Source: Mesorhizobium sp. 65-26
GTDB taxonomy: Bacteria > Pseudomonadota > Alphaproteobacteria > Rhizobiales > Rhizobiaceae
Assembly (NCBI GenBank): GCA_001899205.1
Contig: MKVL01000001.1
Coordinates: forward strand, 62,001-126,000
Length of the DNA: 64,000 nt
Direction of reading: 5' to 3'
The notes beneath the pieces were generated by a model. It worked only from the letters and a program-made list of their open reading frames with translations, did no database searches and was not told the DNA's origin. Shown here piece after piece: positions 19,484-28,989 of this stretch (its first letter is position 1; the number at the start of each line of letters is the position of its first letter). A program made the translations under genes and the position numbers.

Positions 19484-21048
19484 GCTGCAAGTCCGATCAT
19501 CAGGCGACCGACCCTGGTGCGGGCGTCGTCTGTATTCGCGACGGTTCCGACAAGCGATCCGTTGGCGATGACGGCGATGCGGTGGCACATGCTGAGCAAC
19601 TCCTCGAGGTCGGTGGAGATCAGCAGTACGGCCAGGCCGCGCGCCGCCGTGTCGCGGATGCGCTGGCGTGAGGCCAGCGTGTTGGCGAGGTCGAGCCCAT
19701 AGGTCGGCTTGTTGAAGATCACCACCTTGGCGCCTTCGGCCAGCTCGCGCGCCAGAAGCACCTTCTGGATGTTGCCTCCCGAAAGCCGCGCGACGGGTGT
19801 CTTCAGGCTTGGGGTGCGCACGTCGTATTCGCGCACGAGCTCGCTCGCGCGCCTGTCGATCTCGGCGCGCTGCTCGACGCCGCCGCGCCAGAAGGGCGCC
19901 GCGCCGACCTGCTTGAGGAAGAAGTTGATGGAGACGGGGAACGTGCCGACAGTGCCTTCGCCAAGCCGGTCGTCGGTCAGGTAGCGAAGGCCGCGCTGGC
20001 GACGTTCGCCGACGCTCAGCGCCTCGATCGGGGTGTCCTCCAGCCGTACCGAACCGCCGGTTGCCGCGCGTTGGCCGGCCAGTGCCTCTGCCAACTGCTT
20101 CTGACCGTTGCCGTCAATGCCGGCGATGCCAAGTATCTCGCCCGGGCGAATGTCGAACGAGATCGACGACAGGCCGGGCGCGTTGTCGGTCGGCGCCACG
20201 GCAAGGTCGACAACCCTGAGCAGCGGCGCCGCTTCGGCCTGGACCGCGCGGGCAGGGCGTTCGACCGCTTCGGGATCGCCCTTCTGCTGGCCAAACATCA
20301 GTTCCACGATCTCCGAGATGATCTCCTGCTCGCCGAGCGCCCGAAACCGCTCGGGCGGAATTTCACCGACCTTGCGGCCGAGCTTGAGCACCGAGATACG
20401 GTCTCCGAAGGCCGCAGCCTCCTTCAGCTTGTGGGTGATGAAGACGATCGCCAGTCCCTGTTCGACGAGGCGGCGCATCAGCGCGCCAAGCTCCTCGATG
20501 CCTTTTGGCGTCAGCATCGACGTGGATTCATCGAGGATAAGGAGGCGGCTGTTGCGCACCATGGCGCGCAGGATTTCGACCTGCTGCTGCTCGCCGAGCG
20601 AGAGTTCCGAAACCTTGGCATGCAGCTTCACCGTGATGCCGAGGCTGCTGGTTATCTCCGCGACGCGGGCCTCGAGTTCCTCGGTCTTGGGCCGCTGCCA
20701 CCAGGGCCCGCCGAGAAGGAGGTTCTCCGCCACGGTCAGGGTTGGCACCAGCATCATATGCTGGAAGACCGTTCCGATGCCGAGCGCCAGCGCATGGCGT
20801 GGCGATGTGATCGGCATCGGCTTGCCGTCGACGAGTATGCGTCCTTCATCCGGCTGCTGCAGGCCTGACAGCATGCCGATCAAGGTGGATTTCCCAGCGC
20901 CGTTCTCGCCGAGCAGCACGTGCACCTCGCCGGGTCGGATCGACAGGTCGACGCTGTCGTTGGCGACGATGCCGGGAAATCGTTTGGTCACGCCTTCAAG
21001 CGCGACGATGTCGCGCCTGTCGGCGGGCGATGAAGAAAGATTGCTCAT
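19480..21048 (-). CDS. BMP-type ABC transporter ATP-binding protein
   Basis: About 522 residues, a tandem ABC ATPase of the sugar/nucleoside (YufO/NupO) type. The first half has Walker [10 protein letters not shown], signature LSLGEQQQVEILRAM and Walker B LLILDESTSML. The second half has GIDGNGQKQ, signature LSGGNIQKVLLAREL and an altered Walker B, VVIFNKPTYGLD, in which the catalytic Glu position is Lys; the second site is often degenerate in this family. I choose the ATG at 21048 over a GTG at 21069; neither has a strong ribosome binding site. Confidence 0.88.
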   Translation of the reverse strand: MSNLSSSPADRRDIVALEGVTKRFPGIVANDSVDLSIRPGEVHVLLGENGAGKSTLIGMLSGLQQPDEGRILVDGKPMPITSPRHALALGIGTVFQHMMLVPTLTVAENLLLGGPWWQRPKTEELEARVAEITSSLGITVKLHAKVSELSLGEQQQVEILRAMVRNSRLLILDESTSMLTPKGIEELGALMRRLVEQGLAIVFITHKLKEAAAFGDRISVLKLGRKVGEIPPERFRALGEQEIISEIVELMFGQQKGDPEAVERPARAVQAEAAPLLRVVDLAVAPTDNAPGLSSISFDIRPGEILGIAGIDGNGQKQLAEALAGQRAATGGSVRLEDTPIEALSVGERRQRGLRYLTDDRLGEGTVGTFPVSINFFLKQVGAAPFWRGGVEQRAEIDRRASELVREYDVRTPSLKTPVARLSGGNIQKVLLARELAEGAKVVIFNKPTYGLDLANTLASRQRIRDTAARGLAVLLISTDLEELLSMCHRIAVIANGSLVGTVANTDDARTRVGRLMIGLAA

Positions 21049-21125
21049 GACAGCCCAGCACTGGAACACAGGTATCTGCCGGAAGGGCGAACCGGTCGCC
21101 CTTCCGGCAGTCGACTTCGGATCGC

Positions 21126-22154
21126 TTACTTCGCGACACTCGTCATCAGCGCCCTGACGGCGGCGGCATCATAGACCGGATCGACCTTGATCTTGCCGGA
21201 AATGATGTCCTCGCGCACCGCCTGGATTTCGGACCAGACCTTGTCCGGGATCGCGGCGGTCTTCAGCAGCTTCACGGAATCGTCCTTGAGGCCGATCGCA
21301 TAGTGCTTGGTGCCGAAGGTATCGGCCTTCAGGTCGGCGATCATCGCCGCGTAGACAGGCTCGATGTTCCACACCACCGACGACAGCAGGAAGCCCTTGT
21401 CGATCGGCGACTTGTCGCCGATGACGTCGATGAAATAGACCTTGCCGCCATCCGCGGCCTTGGTCGTCTCGACCGCCTGCAGCATGCCGAAGCTGGAACC
21501 GTTGCCCTGGCCGAAGATGATGTCGGCGCCAGAGGCGATCACGCTTTCGGTGACGCGCTTGCCGCCGGCCGCATCGCTGTAGGCGGCCGGGCCGATCACC
21601 GCGTAGGTGATCTTGACGTCCGGGTTCTCCGCCTTCACGCCCTGGGCGAACGCCGCCGACTGCGAGTTCCATGACGGAGGTTCGCCCGACACGACGATGC
21701 CCACGGACTTCGAGCGCGACATCTTGGCGGCCAGACGACCGGCAAGATAGGCGCCCTGGTGGCCGCTCAGCGTGTAGTCTGCGACGAGGCCCTTCTCCAG
21801 GCCGTTCGGCGTATCGACGATCGCCACCGGAACCTTCAGCTCCTTGGCGATTTCAGGCGCCGAGGTGTTGTAGCCGCTGGCATGCGCGATCAGCAGGCTG
21901 GCGCCGTCGGAGGCGAGTTCCCGCAGGGTGGGGCGAACGTCGCCATAGCCGAGGCCCTGGGCCACGACCACTTCGACGCCGGCGGCCTTGCCGGCCGCCT
22001 TGGCGGCGTCGATACCTTGCTGGTTCCAGCCGTAGTCGGTGCCTTCCTCTGGTGTCAGGATGGCGATCGACTTTACTTCGCCGGCAATGGCGCTGCCGAG
22101 CAAGACGCTGCTCAGAATAACTGCACTTACACTGCTCTTCAGAAGCTTTAACAT
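21126..22154 (-). CDS. BMP-family (PnrA/Med-like) ABC transporter substrate-binding protein
   Basis: A 342-residue periplasmic protein with a signal peptide (MLKLLKSSVSAVILSSVLLGSAIAG) and the BMP domain: KSIAILTPEEGTDYGWNQQGIDA, IAHASGYNTSAPEIAKEL, ADYTLSGHQGAYLAGRLAAKMS, IIFGQGNGSSFGMLQAVE. BMP proteins bind nucleosides and related heterocycles. It heads the operon that continues through the ATPase, two permeases, lactonase, PPAT and pyridoxal dehydrogenase, which is the argument for a B6 vitamer as ligand. GAGGG stands just upstream of the ATG at 22154. Confidence 0.9.
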   Translation of the reverse strand: MLKLLKSSVSAVILSSVLLGSAIAGEVKSIAILTPEEGTDYGWNQQGIDAAKAAGKAAGVEVVVAQGLGYGDVRPTLRELASDGASLLIAHASGYNTSAPEIAKELKVPVAIVDTPNGLEKGLVADYTLSGHQGAYLAGRLAAKMSRSKSVGIVVSGEPPSWNSQSAAFAQGVKAENPDVKITYAVIGPAAYSDAAGGKRVTESVIASGADIIFGQGNGSSFGMLQAVETTKAADGGKVYFIDVIGDKSPIDKGFLLSSVVWNIEPVYAAMIADLKADTFGTKHYAIGLKDDSVKLLKTAAIPDKVWSEIQAVREDIISGKIKVDPVYDAAAVRALMTSVAK

Positions 22155-22253
22155 GTTACCCTCTTTGTTTAGATTCCCAGGTAATATTCTTATTGTTATT
22201 GCGCAAAAGCGAGATAGACTGCCTGATCAAAACAAGTATGGAGTTCAGGCAAA

Positions 22254-22679
22254 GTGAAAATCCGTTATGCCCTCCCGGTGGTTCTGGCGTTCACGTCCCT
22301 CGCCAACGCGGTTGAGTTGCACCATGTGATTGTCCGGAAGGGCACTGATGGGCTCGACATGGTGCCGCTGACGATTTCGAATGCGGGCAAGGAAGGCGTT
22401 TCCTGCAACGCCGATTTCGCCCACTGGTATTCGGCCGGGATCGCCACGGTGGAGCCGGGCAAGAGCGCCCGCGTCGAACTGTGGTTCGATCCCAAGACCG
22501 GCACCTTCACCATTCTCAACGACAAGCGCGAGAACCTGCCGATCGAGCGGCTGTGGTGCGGCCTTTCGGGCCGTGCATACGCGACCCGCGTACAGATCGC
22601 CCTCGACCGCACCGATGCGGCCAAGGGAACGCGCGCGGTCGCCTGCGACGTGGAGCAGGAAAGCCTGGTGTGCCGGTAG
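22254..22679 (+). CDS. Small secreted cysteine-containing protein of unknown function
   Basis: A 141-residue protein starting at GTG 22254 with a short signal peptide (MKIRYALPVVLAFTSLANA). The mature part has four cysteines (VSCNAD, RLWCGLSG, AVACDVE, LVCR), enough for two disulfides in the periplasm. I do not recognise the family. It is divergent from the BMP binding-protein gene and convergent with the NMT1-type binding-protein gene, so it is wedged between the two B6 operons and is the only plus-strand gene in 14.6-32.3 kb. Codon use looks native. A role in the B6 system is possible only by position. Confidence 0.75.
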   Translation: MKIRYALPVVLAFTSLANAVELHHVIVRKGTDGLDMVPLTISNAGKEGVSCNADFAHWYSAGIATVEPGKSARVELWFDPKTGTFTILNDKRENLPIERLWCGLSGRAYATRVQIALDRTDAAKGTRAVACDVEQESLVCR

Positions 22680-22713
22680 GCGCGCATCGATCCGTCCGCT
22701 CGCGTCATAGAGC

Positions 22714-23724
22714 CTATTCCTTCGCCAGGAACTTGTCGGTGAAGACGCCGTCAGCGGGCAGGGCCGTCTTGAGCACGCCCTGGTCGGTGAGCGTCTTCAG
22801 TGTTTCTTCCCACTGAGTCTTGGTCATCCAGCCAAGGCCGTGTTCCTTGGTGTCCGGGCTGGTGAAGGTCGATGCGATGTCGGCGTTGATCTGCGCCAGC
22901 AGCACGTCCTTCTTGTCGGCATAGCCGGGCGCCGCCTTGGCGGTGATCTCGGCCGCCTCTTCCGGATGGGCAACGACATAATCGAAGGCCTCCCGATACG
23001 CCTTGACGAAGCGGGCGACGACCTCCGGCTTGTCCTTGATCATCTTCTCCGAGGTGAACAGGCCCGAGCCGTAGGCCTTCCAGCCATGGTCCGCGCCCAT
23101 CATGATGCTGAGCGAGCCGGGACCGCCCGCCTTGGCCTCCAGTTCGGGAACCTCGGCGTCGACATAGCCGACAACCGTCTGGACCCGGCCCAGCAGCAGG
23201 TAGCTTTCATAGGGCGGCGAGACGCTGTTCAGCGTCATGTCCTTCTCGGTCAGGCCATTGGCCGCCAGGAAGCCCTTGAAGAAGATGTAGGTCGAGCCTG
23301 CCGGATGAATGCCGATGGTGAGGCCCTTGAGGTCTGCGGGCTTGGCGAGCTTCACCGTCTTGGCCAGCGAGATGATCGCCAGCGGCGAGTGCTGGTTGAC
23401 GGCGGCCAGGGCCACCACCGGGACATTCTGCGAGCGCGCGACTGCGAGGGTGGGGAGATCGCCGAAGCCGAAATCGGCGTTTTCGTTGCCGACCAGCCGC
23501 ATGGCATCGGGCGAACCCGAACCCTTGCGGATCTCGGCGACGTCGATGTCGTTCTTGGCGAAGAAGCCTTTTTCCTTGCCGACGAAGAACATGGCGTGGT
23601 TGCCGCGCACCACCCAGTCGAGCTGAACGTTGACCTTGTCCGCCGCCAGGGCAGCGCTCGAAAGGCCGAGTGTCCCGACACACGCCGCGAGCGCGGCTGC
23701 CTTGATGAGTGAGCGTCTCAGCAT
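22714..23724 (-). CDS. NMT1/THI5-like ABC transporter substrate-binding protein
   Basis: A 336-residue periplasmic protein with a signal peptide (RRSLIKAAALAACVGTLG...ALAA) and an NMT1/THI5 domain: VNVQLDWVVRGNHAMFFVGKEKG, DPxxx-type substitutions and KGLTIGIHPAGSTYIFFKGFL. The family binds thiamin-precursor pyrimidines, riboflavin and similar heterocycles. As the last gene of the operon carrying 4-pyridoxate to succinic-semialdehyde enzymes, a pyridine ligand such as 4-pyridoxate or a B6 vitamer is the best guess. The ATG at 23724 is preceded by AGGAAGGATC; the frame upstream belongs to the permease region. Confidence 0.87.
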   Translation of the reverse strand: MLRRSLIKAAALAACVGTLGLSSAALAADKVNVQLDWVVRGNHAMFFVGKEKGFFAKNDIDVAEIRKGSGSPDAMRLVGNENADFGFGDLPTLAVARSQNVPVVALAAVNQHSPLAIISLAKTVKLAKPADLKGLTIGIHPAGSTYIFFKGFLAANGLTEKDMTLNSVSPPYESYLLLGRVQTVVGYVDAEVPELEAKAGGPGSLSIMMGADHGWKAYGSGLFTSEKMIKDKPEVVARFVKAYREAFDYVVAHPEEAAEITAKAAPGYADKKDVLLAQINADIASTFTSPDTKEHGLGWMTKTQWEETLKTLTDQGVLKTALPADGVFTDKFLAKE

Positions 23725-23762
23725 TGATCGATCCTTCCTGACGTTGGCTGTCCCAGGAAACC

Positions 23763-24575
23763 CTAGGCGTGGCTGAATTTCGGTGCCCACGGCACCACGA
23801 TGCGTTCGAGAATCTCGGCCGCGTAGTAGAAAGCGATGCCCAGCACCGAAACGAGGAGCAGGGCGGCGAAGACCAGCGCGGTGTCGAGCTGTGTCGAGGC
23901 AAACTGGATAACGTAGCCCAACCCGTCCGAGGCACCGGCGAATTCGCCGACAATGGCGCCGATCACGCTCAGCGTGGCGGCGATCTTGGTTCCGGCCATC
24001 AGGCTCGGCAGCGAATGCGGAACGCGGATCCTGAACAGGATCTGCGTCTGACTGGCGCCGACCGAATTCATCAGCGACAGCAGCGAGCGGTCGACCGACT
24101 GCATGCCCGCCAGCATCGACAGCGTCACCGGAAAGAAGGCGATGACCAGGATCAGGCCGATCTTGGGCGCCAGCCCGTAGCCGAACCAGAGGATGAAGAT
24201 CGGCGCAAGCGCCACCTTGGGCACGTTCTGGAACAGGACCACCAGCGGATAAAGCGCCCGCCCCAGCCAGTCGAAGCGCACGATGACCAGCGCGATGACG
24301 ACGCCGACCACGACGGAGACGAGGAAGCCGAACAGGATTTCGCCGGCCGTCACCAGCGTGGCCTGCATCAAGGTCCCCCATTGCGCGACAAGCGATTGTG
24401 CGATCTCGGAGGGGGCGGGGATGATGAAGGCGGATATGGCGAAAATCCGCACCACGGCTTCCCACACCACGATCGTGGCCAGCAGAAGGATGACCGCCGG
24501 CAGCCAACTGCCGGTCGCAGCGCCCCAGTTAGAGGCGAACCGCGACTCCGAGAGATTGATGGGCTGGTCGCTCAT
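23763..24575 (-). CDS. ABC transporter permease (ThiX/SsuC type)
   Basis: A 270-residue inner-membrane permease, BPD_transp_1 family, about six hydrophobic segments. The coupling loop reads LMNSVGASQTQILFRIRVPHSLPSLMAG, in the usual place. It partners the ATPase (overlapping by 4 nt) and the NMT1-type binding protein 38 bp downstream. The permease gives no substrate information beyond membership in the nitrate/sulfonate/thiamin-precursor group. Confidence 0.9.
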   Translation of the reverse strand: MSDQPINLSESRFASNWGAATGSWLPAVILLLATIVVWEAVVRIFAISAFIIPAPSEIAQSLVAQWGTLMQATLVTAGEILFGFLVSVVVGVVIALVIVRFDWLGRALYPLVVLFQNVPKVALAPIFILWFGYGLAPKIGLILVIAFFPVTLSMLAGMQSVDRSLLSLMNSVGASQTQILFRIRVPHSLPSLMAGTKIAATLSVIGAIVGEFAGASDGLGYVIQFASTQLDTALVFAALLLVSVLGIAFYYAAEILERIVVPWAPKFSHA

Positions 24576-25405
24576 GACGCGCCTCCCGGCTGATGGCTGG
24601 CGCGCAGCATCGTGCGAAGCTGGACGACCAGCCTGACGAATTCAGGATCCTCGGTCACCGACAGGTCGCGCGGGTAGGGCAGGCCGATATCGAGGCTCTC
24701 GGTGATCCGCCCCGGCTTGATGCCCAGCACATGGACATGCCGCGACAGGTGAATGGCCTCGTCGATGGAGTGGGTGACGAGCACGATGGTCTTGCCGGTG
24801 CGCTGCCAGATCTCCAGCAGCGACTGGCCCATGGAATCGCGGGTGATGGCGTCGAGCGCGCCGAACGGCTCGTCCATCAGCAGCACCGCCGGATCGAGCG
24901 CGAGCGCCCGCGCGATGGCAACGCGCTGGCGCATGCCGCCGGACAATTCATGGGGGCGCTTGTGGGCGCTGTCGCCCAGTCCCACCAGCTCCAGCATTTC
25001 CTGTCCCCGCGACCGCAGCTCCGCGCGCGAGAGCGACTTGTCGGCAATGCTGAGCAGCATCGACGCGTTGTCGACGGCGTTCTTCCACGGCAGCAGGTTG
25101 GCGTCCTGGAAGACGAGGCCGATCATGCGCTTGCGCGCAGCCTCGACCGGCGAAAGCCCGGCGATCGAAACGCTGCCGCTTGTCGGGTTCACGAGCCCCG
25201 CCAGCACCTTCAGCAAGGTGCTCTTGCCACAGCCCGATGGACCAATGAGCGAGACGAACGATCCTTTCGGAATCGACAGATCGATGTTCTGCAGAACCAG
25301 TTGCTTGGCCATGACCACCGAAACGCCCTTGGCCAGGATCAGGTCGTCGTCGTGGCGGATATGGGCCGGACGGCCGCCGGCTGCTCGAATGGGTTCAATG
25401 CGCAT
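24572..25405 (-). CDS. ABC transporter ATP-binding protein (ThiZ/SsuB type)
   Basis: A 277-residue ATPase: Walker A GPSGCGKST, Q-loop VFQDANLLPW, signature [17 protein letters not shown], Walker [13 protein letters not shown], switch His in VTHSIDEAIHL. The ATG at 25405 has GGAG ten bases upstream, so it is preferred to the ATG at 25420. It follows the FHMPC dehydrogenase gene after a gap of about 115 bp, wider than elsewhere in the operon; a separate promoter is possible but not seen. Confidence 0.9.
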   Translation of the reverse strand: MRIEPIRAAGGRPAHIRHDDDLILAKGVSVVMAKQLVLQNIDLSIPKGSFVSLIGPSGCGKSTLLKVLAGLVNPTSGSVSIAGLSPVEAARKRMIGLVFQDANLLPWKNAVDNASMLLSIADKSLSRAELRSRGQEMLELVGLGDSAHKRPHELSGGMRQRVAIARALALDPAVLLMDEPFGALDAITRDSMGQSLLEIWQRTGKTIVLVTHSIDEAIHLSRHVHVLGIKPGRITESLDIGLPYPRDLSVTEDPEFVRLVVQLRTMLRASHQPGGAS

Positions 25406-25520
25406 GGCTTGCCGCTCCATTCGCTGGCGTCAACCGAGCGAGGCAGGCGCGCCCGGCACAAACCGCCGTCGCGACGAACTCCCCAATCCGGCCGACACTG
25501 TGGGGAAGACGCGTCATCGT

Positions 25521-26450
25521 CTATTCCCGCCCTTCCAGGATGCGCCGCACCGCGACGAGCTTGCGCGCGCGGTCGGCTTGCAGCGCCTTGGTCTGCTCCG
25601 GCGTATAGGAGAACATGCCTTCGCCCGACTTGATGCCGAATTTCGAGGCGTTGGTCCTCTCCAGCACCATCGGCGCGACATCGTCGCGGTTGGAGAGATC
25701 GGCGTTGAGGAAGGACGAGACGGACTTGTAGATATCCAGGCCCGCCATATCGAGCAGGGCCATCGGCCCGATCACCGCGATCTTGTAGCCGATGCCCCAG
25801 GAGACGCATGTGTCGAGATCTTCCGGCTCGATGACGCCGCGCTCGACAAGGTCGACCGCCTCGCGCAGCAGTGCATAGAGAACACGGTTCTCGACGAAGC
25901 CCGGAACGTCCTTCTTCACCACCACCGGCAGAAGGCCGATCGAGCGGATCAGGTCGCGGATCGTCGCCACGGTCTGCGGCGCTGTCTTCTCGCCGGCGAT
26001 CACCTCGATCATCGGGATGATGTGCGGCGGGTTCGACCAGTGCATGCCCACCATCCGCTCGGGATGCGAGATATGCGCCTGCAGCTTGGTGATTGGGATG
26101 CCGGAGGTGTCGGACGCTACGATCGTGTCCGACGGGATCAGCCCATCGATCGCGCGATAGACTTCAGCCTTGATCGAAATGTTCTCGGGCACGTTCTCGA
26201 TGACGAGGTCGGCGCCCGCCACCGCATCGCCGATATCGTCGGTGAAGCGGACCGATCCGGCGCCGGCCGACGGGGCCGCGACGCCGAGGGAATCGAGAAC
26301 AGTCTCGGCTATGCCCAGCATCGATCGAGCACGCTCGATCGCGGCTGGCGCGACGTCGTAGGCGGTCACATGCAGGCCGCCCCTGGCAAGCCTCGCGGCC
26401 ATGCCCGGCCCCATCGTGCCCAGACCTATGATGGCGATACGCTGGATCAT
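25521..26450 (-). CDS. 5-Formyl-3-hydroxy-2-methylpyridine-4-carboxylate 5-dehydrogenase (FHMPCDH)
   Basis: A 309-residue NAD-dependent enzyme of the 3-hydroxyacyl-CoA dehydrogenase family: dinucleotide motif IIGLGTMGPGMAARLARGG, DLVIENVPENISIKAEV, the His region MVGMHWSNPPHIIPMIEV, and KKDVPGFVENRVL. Length and sequence match the M. loti enzyme, which, unusually for this fold, oxidises an aldehyde to the 4,5-dicarboxylate. The ATG overlaps the GMC dehydrogenase stop by one base (TGATG), so the enzymes for both steps of 5-substituent oxidation are coupled. Longer in-frame sequence to 26981 is antisense-like inside the neighbouring gene. Confidence 0.93.
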   Translation of the reverse strand: MIQRIAIIGLGTMGPGMAARLARGGLHVTAYDVAPAAIERARSMLGIAETVLDSLGVAAPSAGAGSVRFTDDIGDAVAGADLVIENVPENISIKAEVYRAIDGLIPSDTIVASDTSGIPITKLQAHISHPERMVGMHWSNPPHIIPMIEVIAGEKTAPQTVATIRDLIRSIGLLPVVVKKDVPGFVENRVLYALLREAVDLVERGVIEPEDLDTCVSWGIGYKIAVIGPMALLDMAGLDIYKSVSSFLNADLSNRDDVAPMVLERTNASKFGIKSGEGMFSYTPEQTKALQADRARKLVAVRRILEGRE

Positions 26451-28084
26451 CACGCTGCCCTGCTTTCCGTTGCTGCTTTCGATGCCGCGATGAGGTCGGC
26501 GGCTTTCTCGGCGATCATGATCACTGCCGCATTGATGTTGCCGCAGACCAGGTCGGGCATGACGGAGGCGTCCACCACGCGCAGGCCGTCGACGCCGCGA
26601 AGGCGCAGTTCCGGGTCGACCACCGAGGCCGCGTCGACGCCCATGCGGCAGGTCCCGGCCGGATGGTGCACCGTGATGGAGGTCTTGCGGATATGCTCGT
26701 CGATCTCGTCGTCGCTCTGGCACTTGGGGCCGGGAAAGAACTCCGCCTGGATGAAGGGCTGCATGGAGGGTTGCGCAGCGAGGTCCCTTGCCACCCGGAA
26801 GCCGGCGCGCAGCGATTGCCAGTCCTTCGGCGAGGCGAGGAAATTCTGGTGGATCAGCGGCGCCGCCGACGGATCGGCCGAAGCTAGTTTCACCGATCCG
26901 CGGCTTTCGGGTTGGGTCGCCACGATCCGTGTCGCGAACCCATCCGGGAAGGGGGCCTTGAACGGCTTGAAATAGGGCCATGCGGCGAGCGGAGCCGCAG
27001 TGAAGAGCAGTTGCACGTCCGGCAATGGCCGCTCCGGGCCGCTTTTCAGGAAGGCGACGACCCCGCCGGGCACATCTCCCGAAAAACCGCGTCCCGTGAG
27101 GTAGGTCTTGGCGAAGTCCAGGCCAATCCGGTCCGCGCGCATGTTGTGCAGGAACGGGCCAGGATCGCGGCGCCGATACATGAGGATGACCGAGACGTGA
27201 TCCTGCAGGTTCTTGCCGACCGCCGGCAGGCCGACCCGCGTCTGGATGCCATGCGCGGCGAGCTCGTCCGGCGCCCCGATGCCGGACAGCATCAGCAGTT
27301 GCGGCGTGTTGATCACGCCGCCCGAGAGCAGGACTTCCCTCCGGGCGATGACCGTCCGTTCGCTGCCCTGATGGCTTATCGTGACGCCGGTGGCGCGCGT
27401 GCCTTCCAGGACGATGTTCGTCGCCATCGCCTCCGTCAGGACGGTCAGGTTGGGCCGCTTCAGCACCGGCCGCAGATAGGCGGACGCGGTGGAACTGCGC
27501 CGGCCTTTCGAGATCGTCATCTGGAGACGGCCGAAACCTTCCTGCCGCTCGCCATTGTAATCATCCGTCTGCGGGTAACCTGCCTGGACGCTGGCCTGCG
27601 CAAACGCCTCGATCAGCGTGTCCTTGTAGCGGCAGAACTGCGTGCTCACCGGGCCGGAGCCGCCCCGGAAACGGCTCTCGCCGCCTTCCCAGCTTTCCTG
27701 CTTGCGGAAATAGGGAAGCACCCTGTCATACGACCAGTCGCTGAGCCCATTGGCGGCCCAGCGGTCGTAATCCCCGCGATTTCCGCGCACATAGGCCATG
27801 GCGTTGGTCGACGACGATCCGCCGATGACCTTGCCGCGCGCGCATTCGACCTTGCGCCCGCCGACATTGTCCTCCGGCTCGCAGAAATACATCCAGTCGT
27901 GACGACGCTCGGTCAGGATCTTGCCCCACCCGAGTGGTATGTGGATCATCGGGTCGCGATCCCAGCCGCCGGCCTCGAGCAACAGCACCGAACATGCAGG
28001 ATCGGCGCTCAGCCGATTGGCCAGCACGCAACCGGCCGATCCGGCCCCGACGATGATGTAATCGTAGCTTTGTGCGTGCGGCAT
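26450..28084 (-). CDS. 4-Pyridoxate dehydrogenase (GMC oxidoreductase, FAD)
   Basis: A 544-residue GMC flavoprotein: FAD motif [39 protein letters not shown] signature [16 protein letters not shown] and the C-terminal catalytic region [12 protein letters not shown]. In the B6 pathway it oxidises the 5-hydroxymethyl of 4-pyridoxate to the aldehyde; the M. loti enzyme is reported as membrane-associated. Assignment rests on operon position directly before FHMPCDH and on overall match; the general fold would also allow choline or alcohol dehydrogenase. Start at the ATG at 28084 gives the normal N-terminus. A second, distinct GMC gene (pyridoxine oxidase) is at 33160. Confidence 0.9.
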   Translation of the reverse strand: MPHAQSYDYIIVGAGSAGCVLANRLSADPACSVLLLEAGGWDRDPMIHIPLGWGKILTERRHDWMYFCEPEDNVGGRKVECARGKVIGGSSSTNAMAYVRGNRGDYDRWAANGLSDWSYDRVLPYFRKQESWEGGESRFRGGSGPVSTQFCRYKDTLIEAFAQASVQAGYPQTDDYNGERQEGFGRLQMTISKGRRSSTASAYLRPVLKRPNLTVLTEAMATNIVLEGTRATGVTISHQGSERTVIARREVLLSGGVINTPQLLMLSGIGAPDELAAHGIQTRVGLPAVGKNLQDHVSVILMYRRRDPGPFLHNMRADRIGLDFAKTYLTGRGFSGDVPGGVVAFLKSGPERPLPDVQLLFTAAPLAAWPYFKPFKAPFPDGFATRIVATQPESRGSVKLASADPSAAPLIHQNFLASPKDWQSLRAGFRVARDLAAQPSMQPFIQAEFFPGPKCQSDDEIDEHIRKTSITVHHPAGTCRMGVDAASVVDPELRLRGVDGLRVVDASVMPDLVCGNINAAVIMIAEKAADLIAASKAATESRAA

Positions 28085-28194
28085 GGTTCTACTGCTTTCG
28101 CCTGACGCTCTGGCCCCGGAGAGTTTTCGAGATCCGGGCTGGATGTCCCGGCAAGGATCGCGCCCTGCCAGGGGTGTTCGAAGACTCGCCGGCG

Positions 28195-28917
28195 CTAGGC
28201 CAGGCCGGCCTCCCTGAGACGCTGCGACCAGTGATCCCATCCCCGGTCGATCTGCTTGCCGACGAGTTTTCCGGCCGTCTTGACCTCGCCCGGCGACAGA
28301 TACTTGACGTTGCCGATCCGCAGGCCAGCCGTAAGCGCCGCCGCTTCCTGCTCGAGATAGAAGGCGCGGAAGACGACCTCTCGCACCGAATTGCCGACGT
28401 TGACGACGCCGTGGCGTGCCATGAGGACAACGGTCTGGTTGCCGAGACTCTCGGCGATGTCGGCGCAGACATCGTGGCCGCCGCCGAAGAGATCCGTCTC
28501 GTCGCCGCGCTTGTCGCGGATTTCATAGACCGGCACGCTTTCGCCCATGAAAGCGCCCATATGGGTCACCGGCCGCAACGGCTGGTCGACGAAGCAATAG
28601 GGCAGGACAGCCGGAGAATGGCTGTGGAGCACGCACTGGACGTCGGGGCGCGCCTTGTAAATCTCGCTGTGGATGTAGCGTTCCAGATAGGACGGCCGAT
28701 TGTCCGTCGTCTCACCCTCGAGGTTGAAACGCTGGATGTCGTTGACCGTTATCAGGCTTGGCGCAAGCTTCTGCGCCAGGAAGAAGCTTGCTGGGTCTTC
28801 CGGATCGCGGGCGCTGATATGCCCGAACGTATCCAGGATGCCTTCGTTCAGAAGGATTTTCGTGGCGGTTACGAGTTCCTCGAAAACCGTGTCACGAGCG
28901 GAACTGTTCTTGGTCAC
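28195..28917 (-). CDS. 3-Hydroxy-2-methylpyridine-4,5-dicarboxylate 4-decarboxylase (HMPDdc)
   Basis: A 240-residue class II aldolase/adducin-fold protein: [16 protein letters not shown] near the N-terminus, metal-binding [13 protein letters not shown] and [12 protein letters not shown]. Family members include sugar-phosphate aldolases, but this one matches the M. loti decarboxylase that converts the pyridine dicarboxylate to 2-methyl-3-hydroxypyridine-5-carboxylate, and its operon supplies both the substrate-forming and the product-using enzymes. The start is the GTG at 28917, with GGGAG 10-14 bases upstream. A 72-bp gap to the preceding gene contains an AT-rich stretch that may hold an internal promoter. 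Confidence 0.92.
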   Translation of the reverse strand: MTKNSSARDTVFEELVTATKILLNEGILDTFGHISARDPEDPASFFLAQKLAPSLITVNDIQRFNLEGETTDNRPSYLERYIHSEIYKARPDVQCVLHSHSPAVLPYCFVDQPLRPVTHMGAFMGESVPVYEIRDKRGDETDLFGGGHDVCADIAESLGNQTVVLMARHGVVNVGNSVREVVFRAFYLEQEAAALTAGLRIGNVKYLSPGEVKTAGKLVGKQIDRGWDHWSQRLREAGLA

Positions 28918-28989
28918 TCTCGAATTCTCCCATTACACGGCGCCTGCGATCATTTTTATTGTTGTTATCGATCGCCGGCGCCGGGAATT

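Noticed and set aside
24753-26975. A 740-codon plus-strand frame opposite the ABC ATPase and FHMPC dehydrogenase genes
   Set aside because: Typical high-GC antisense frame; no motif and no start signal, while the minus strand carries recognised enzymes.
28195-28917. L-fuculose-phosphate aldolase annotation
   Set aside because: Same fold, but the context and whole-protein match indicate the pyridine dicarboxylate decarboxylase.
22155-28989. Shared AACAATAA motif upstream of the BMP operon and HMPDdc
   Set aside because: Short AT-rich similarity in two promoter-like regions; too weak to call a common regulatory site.
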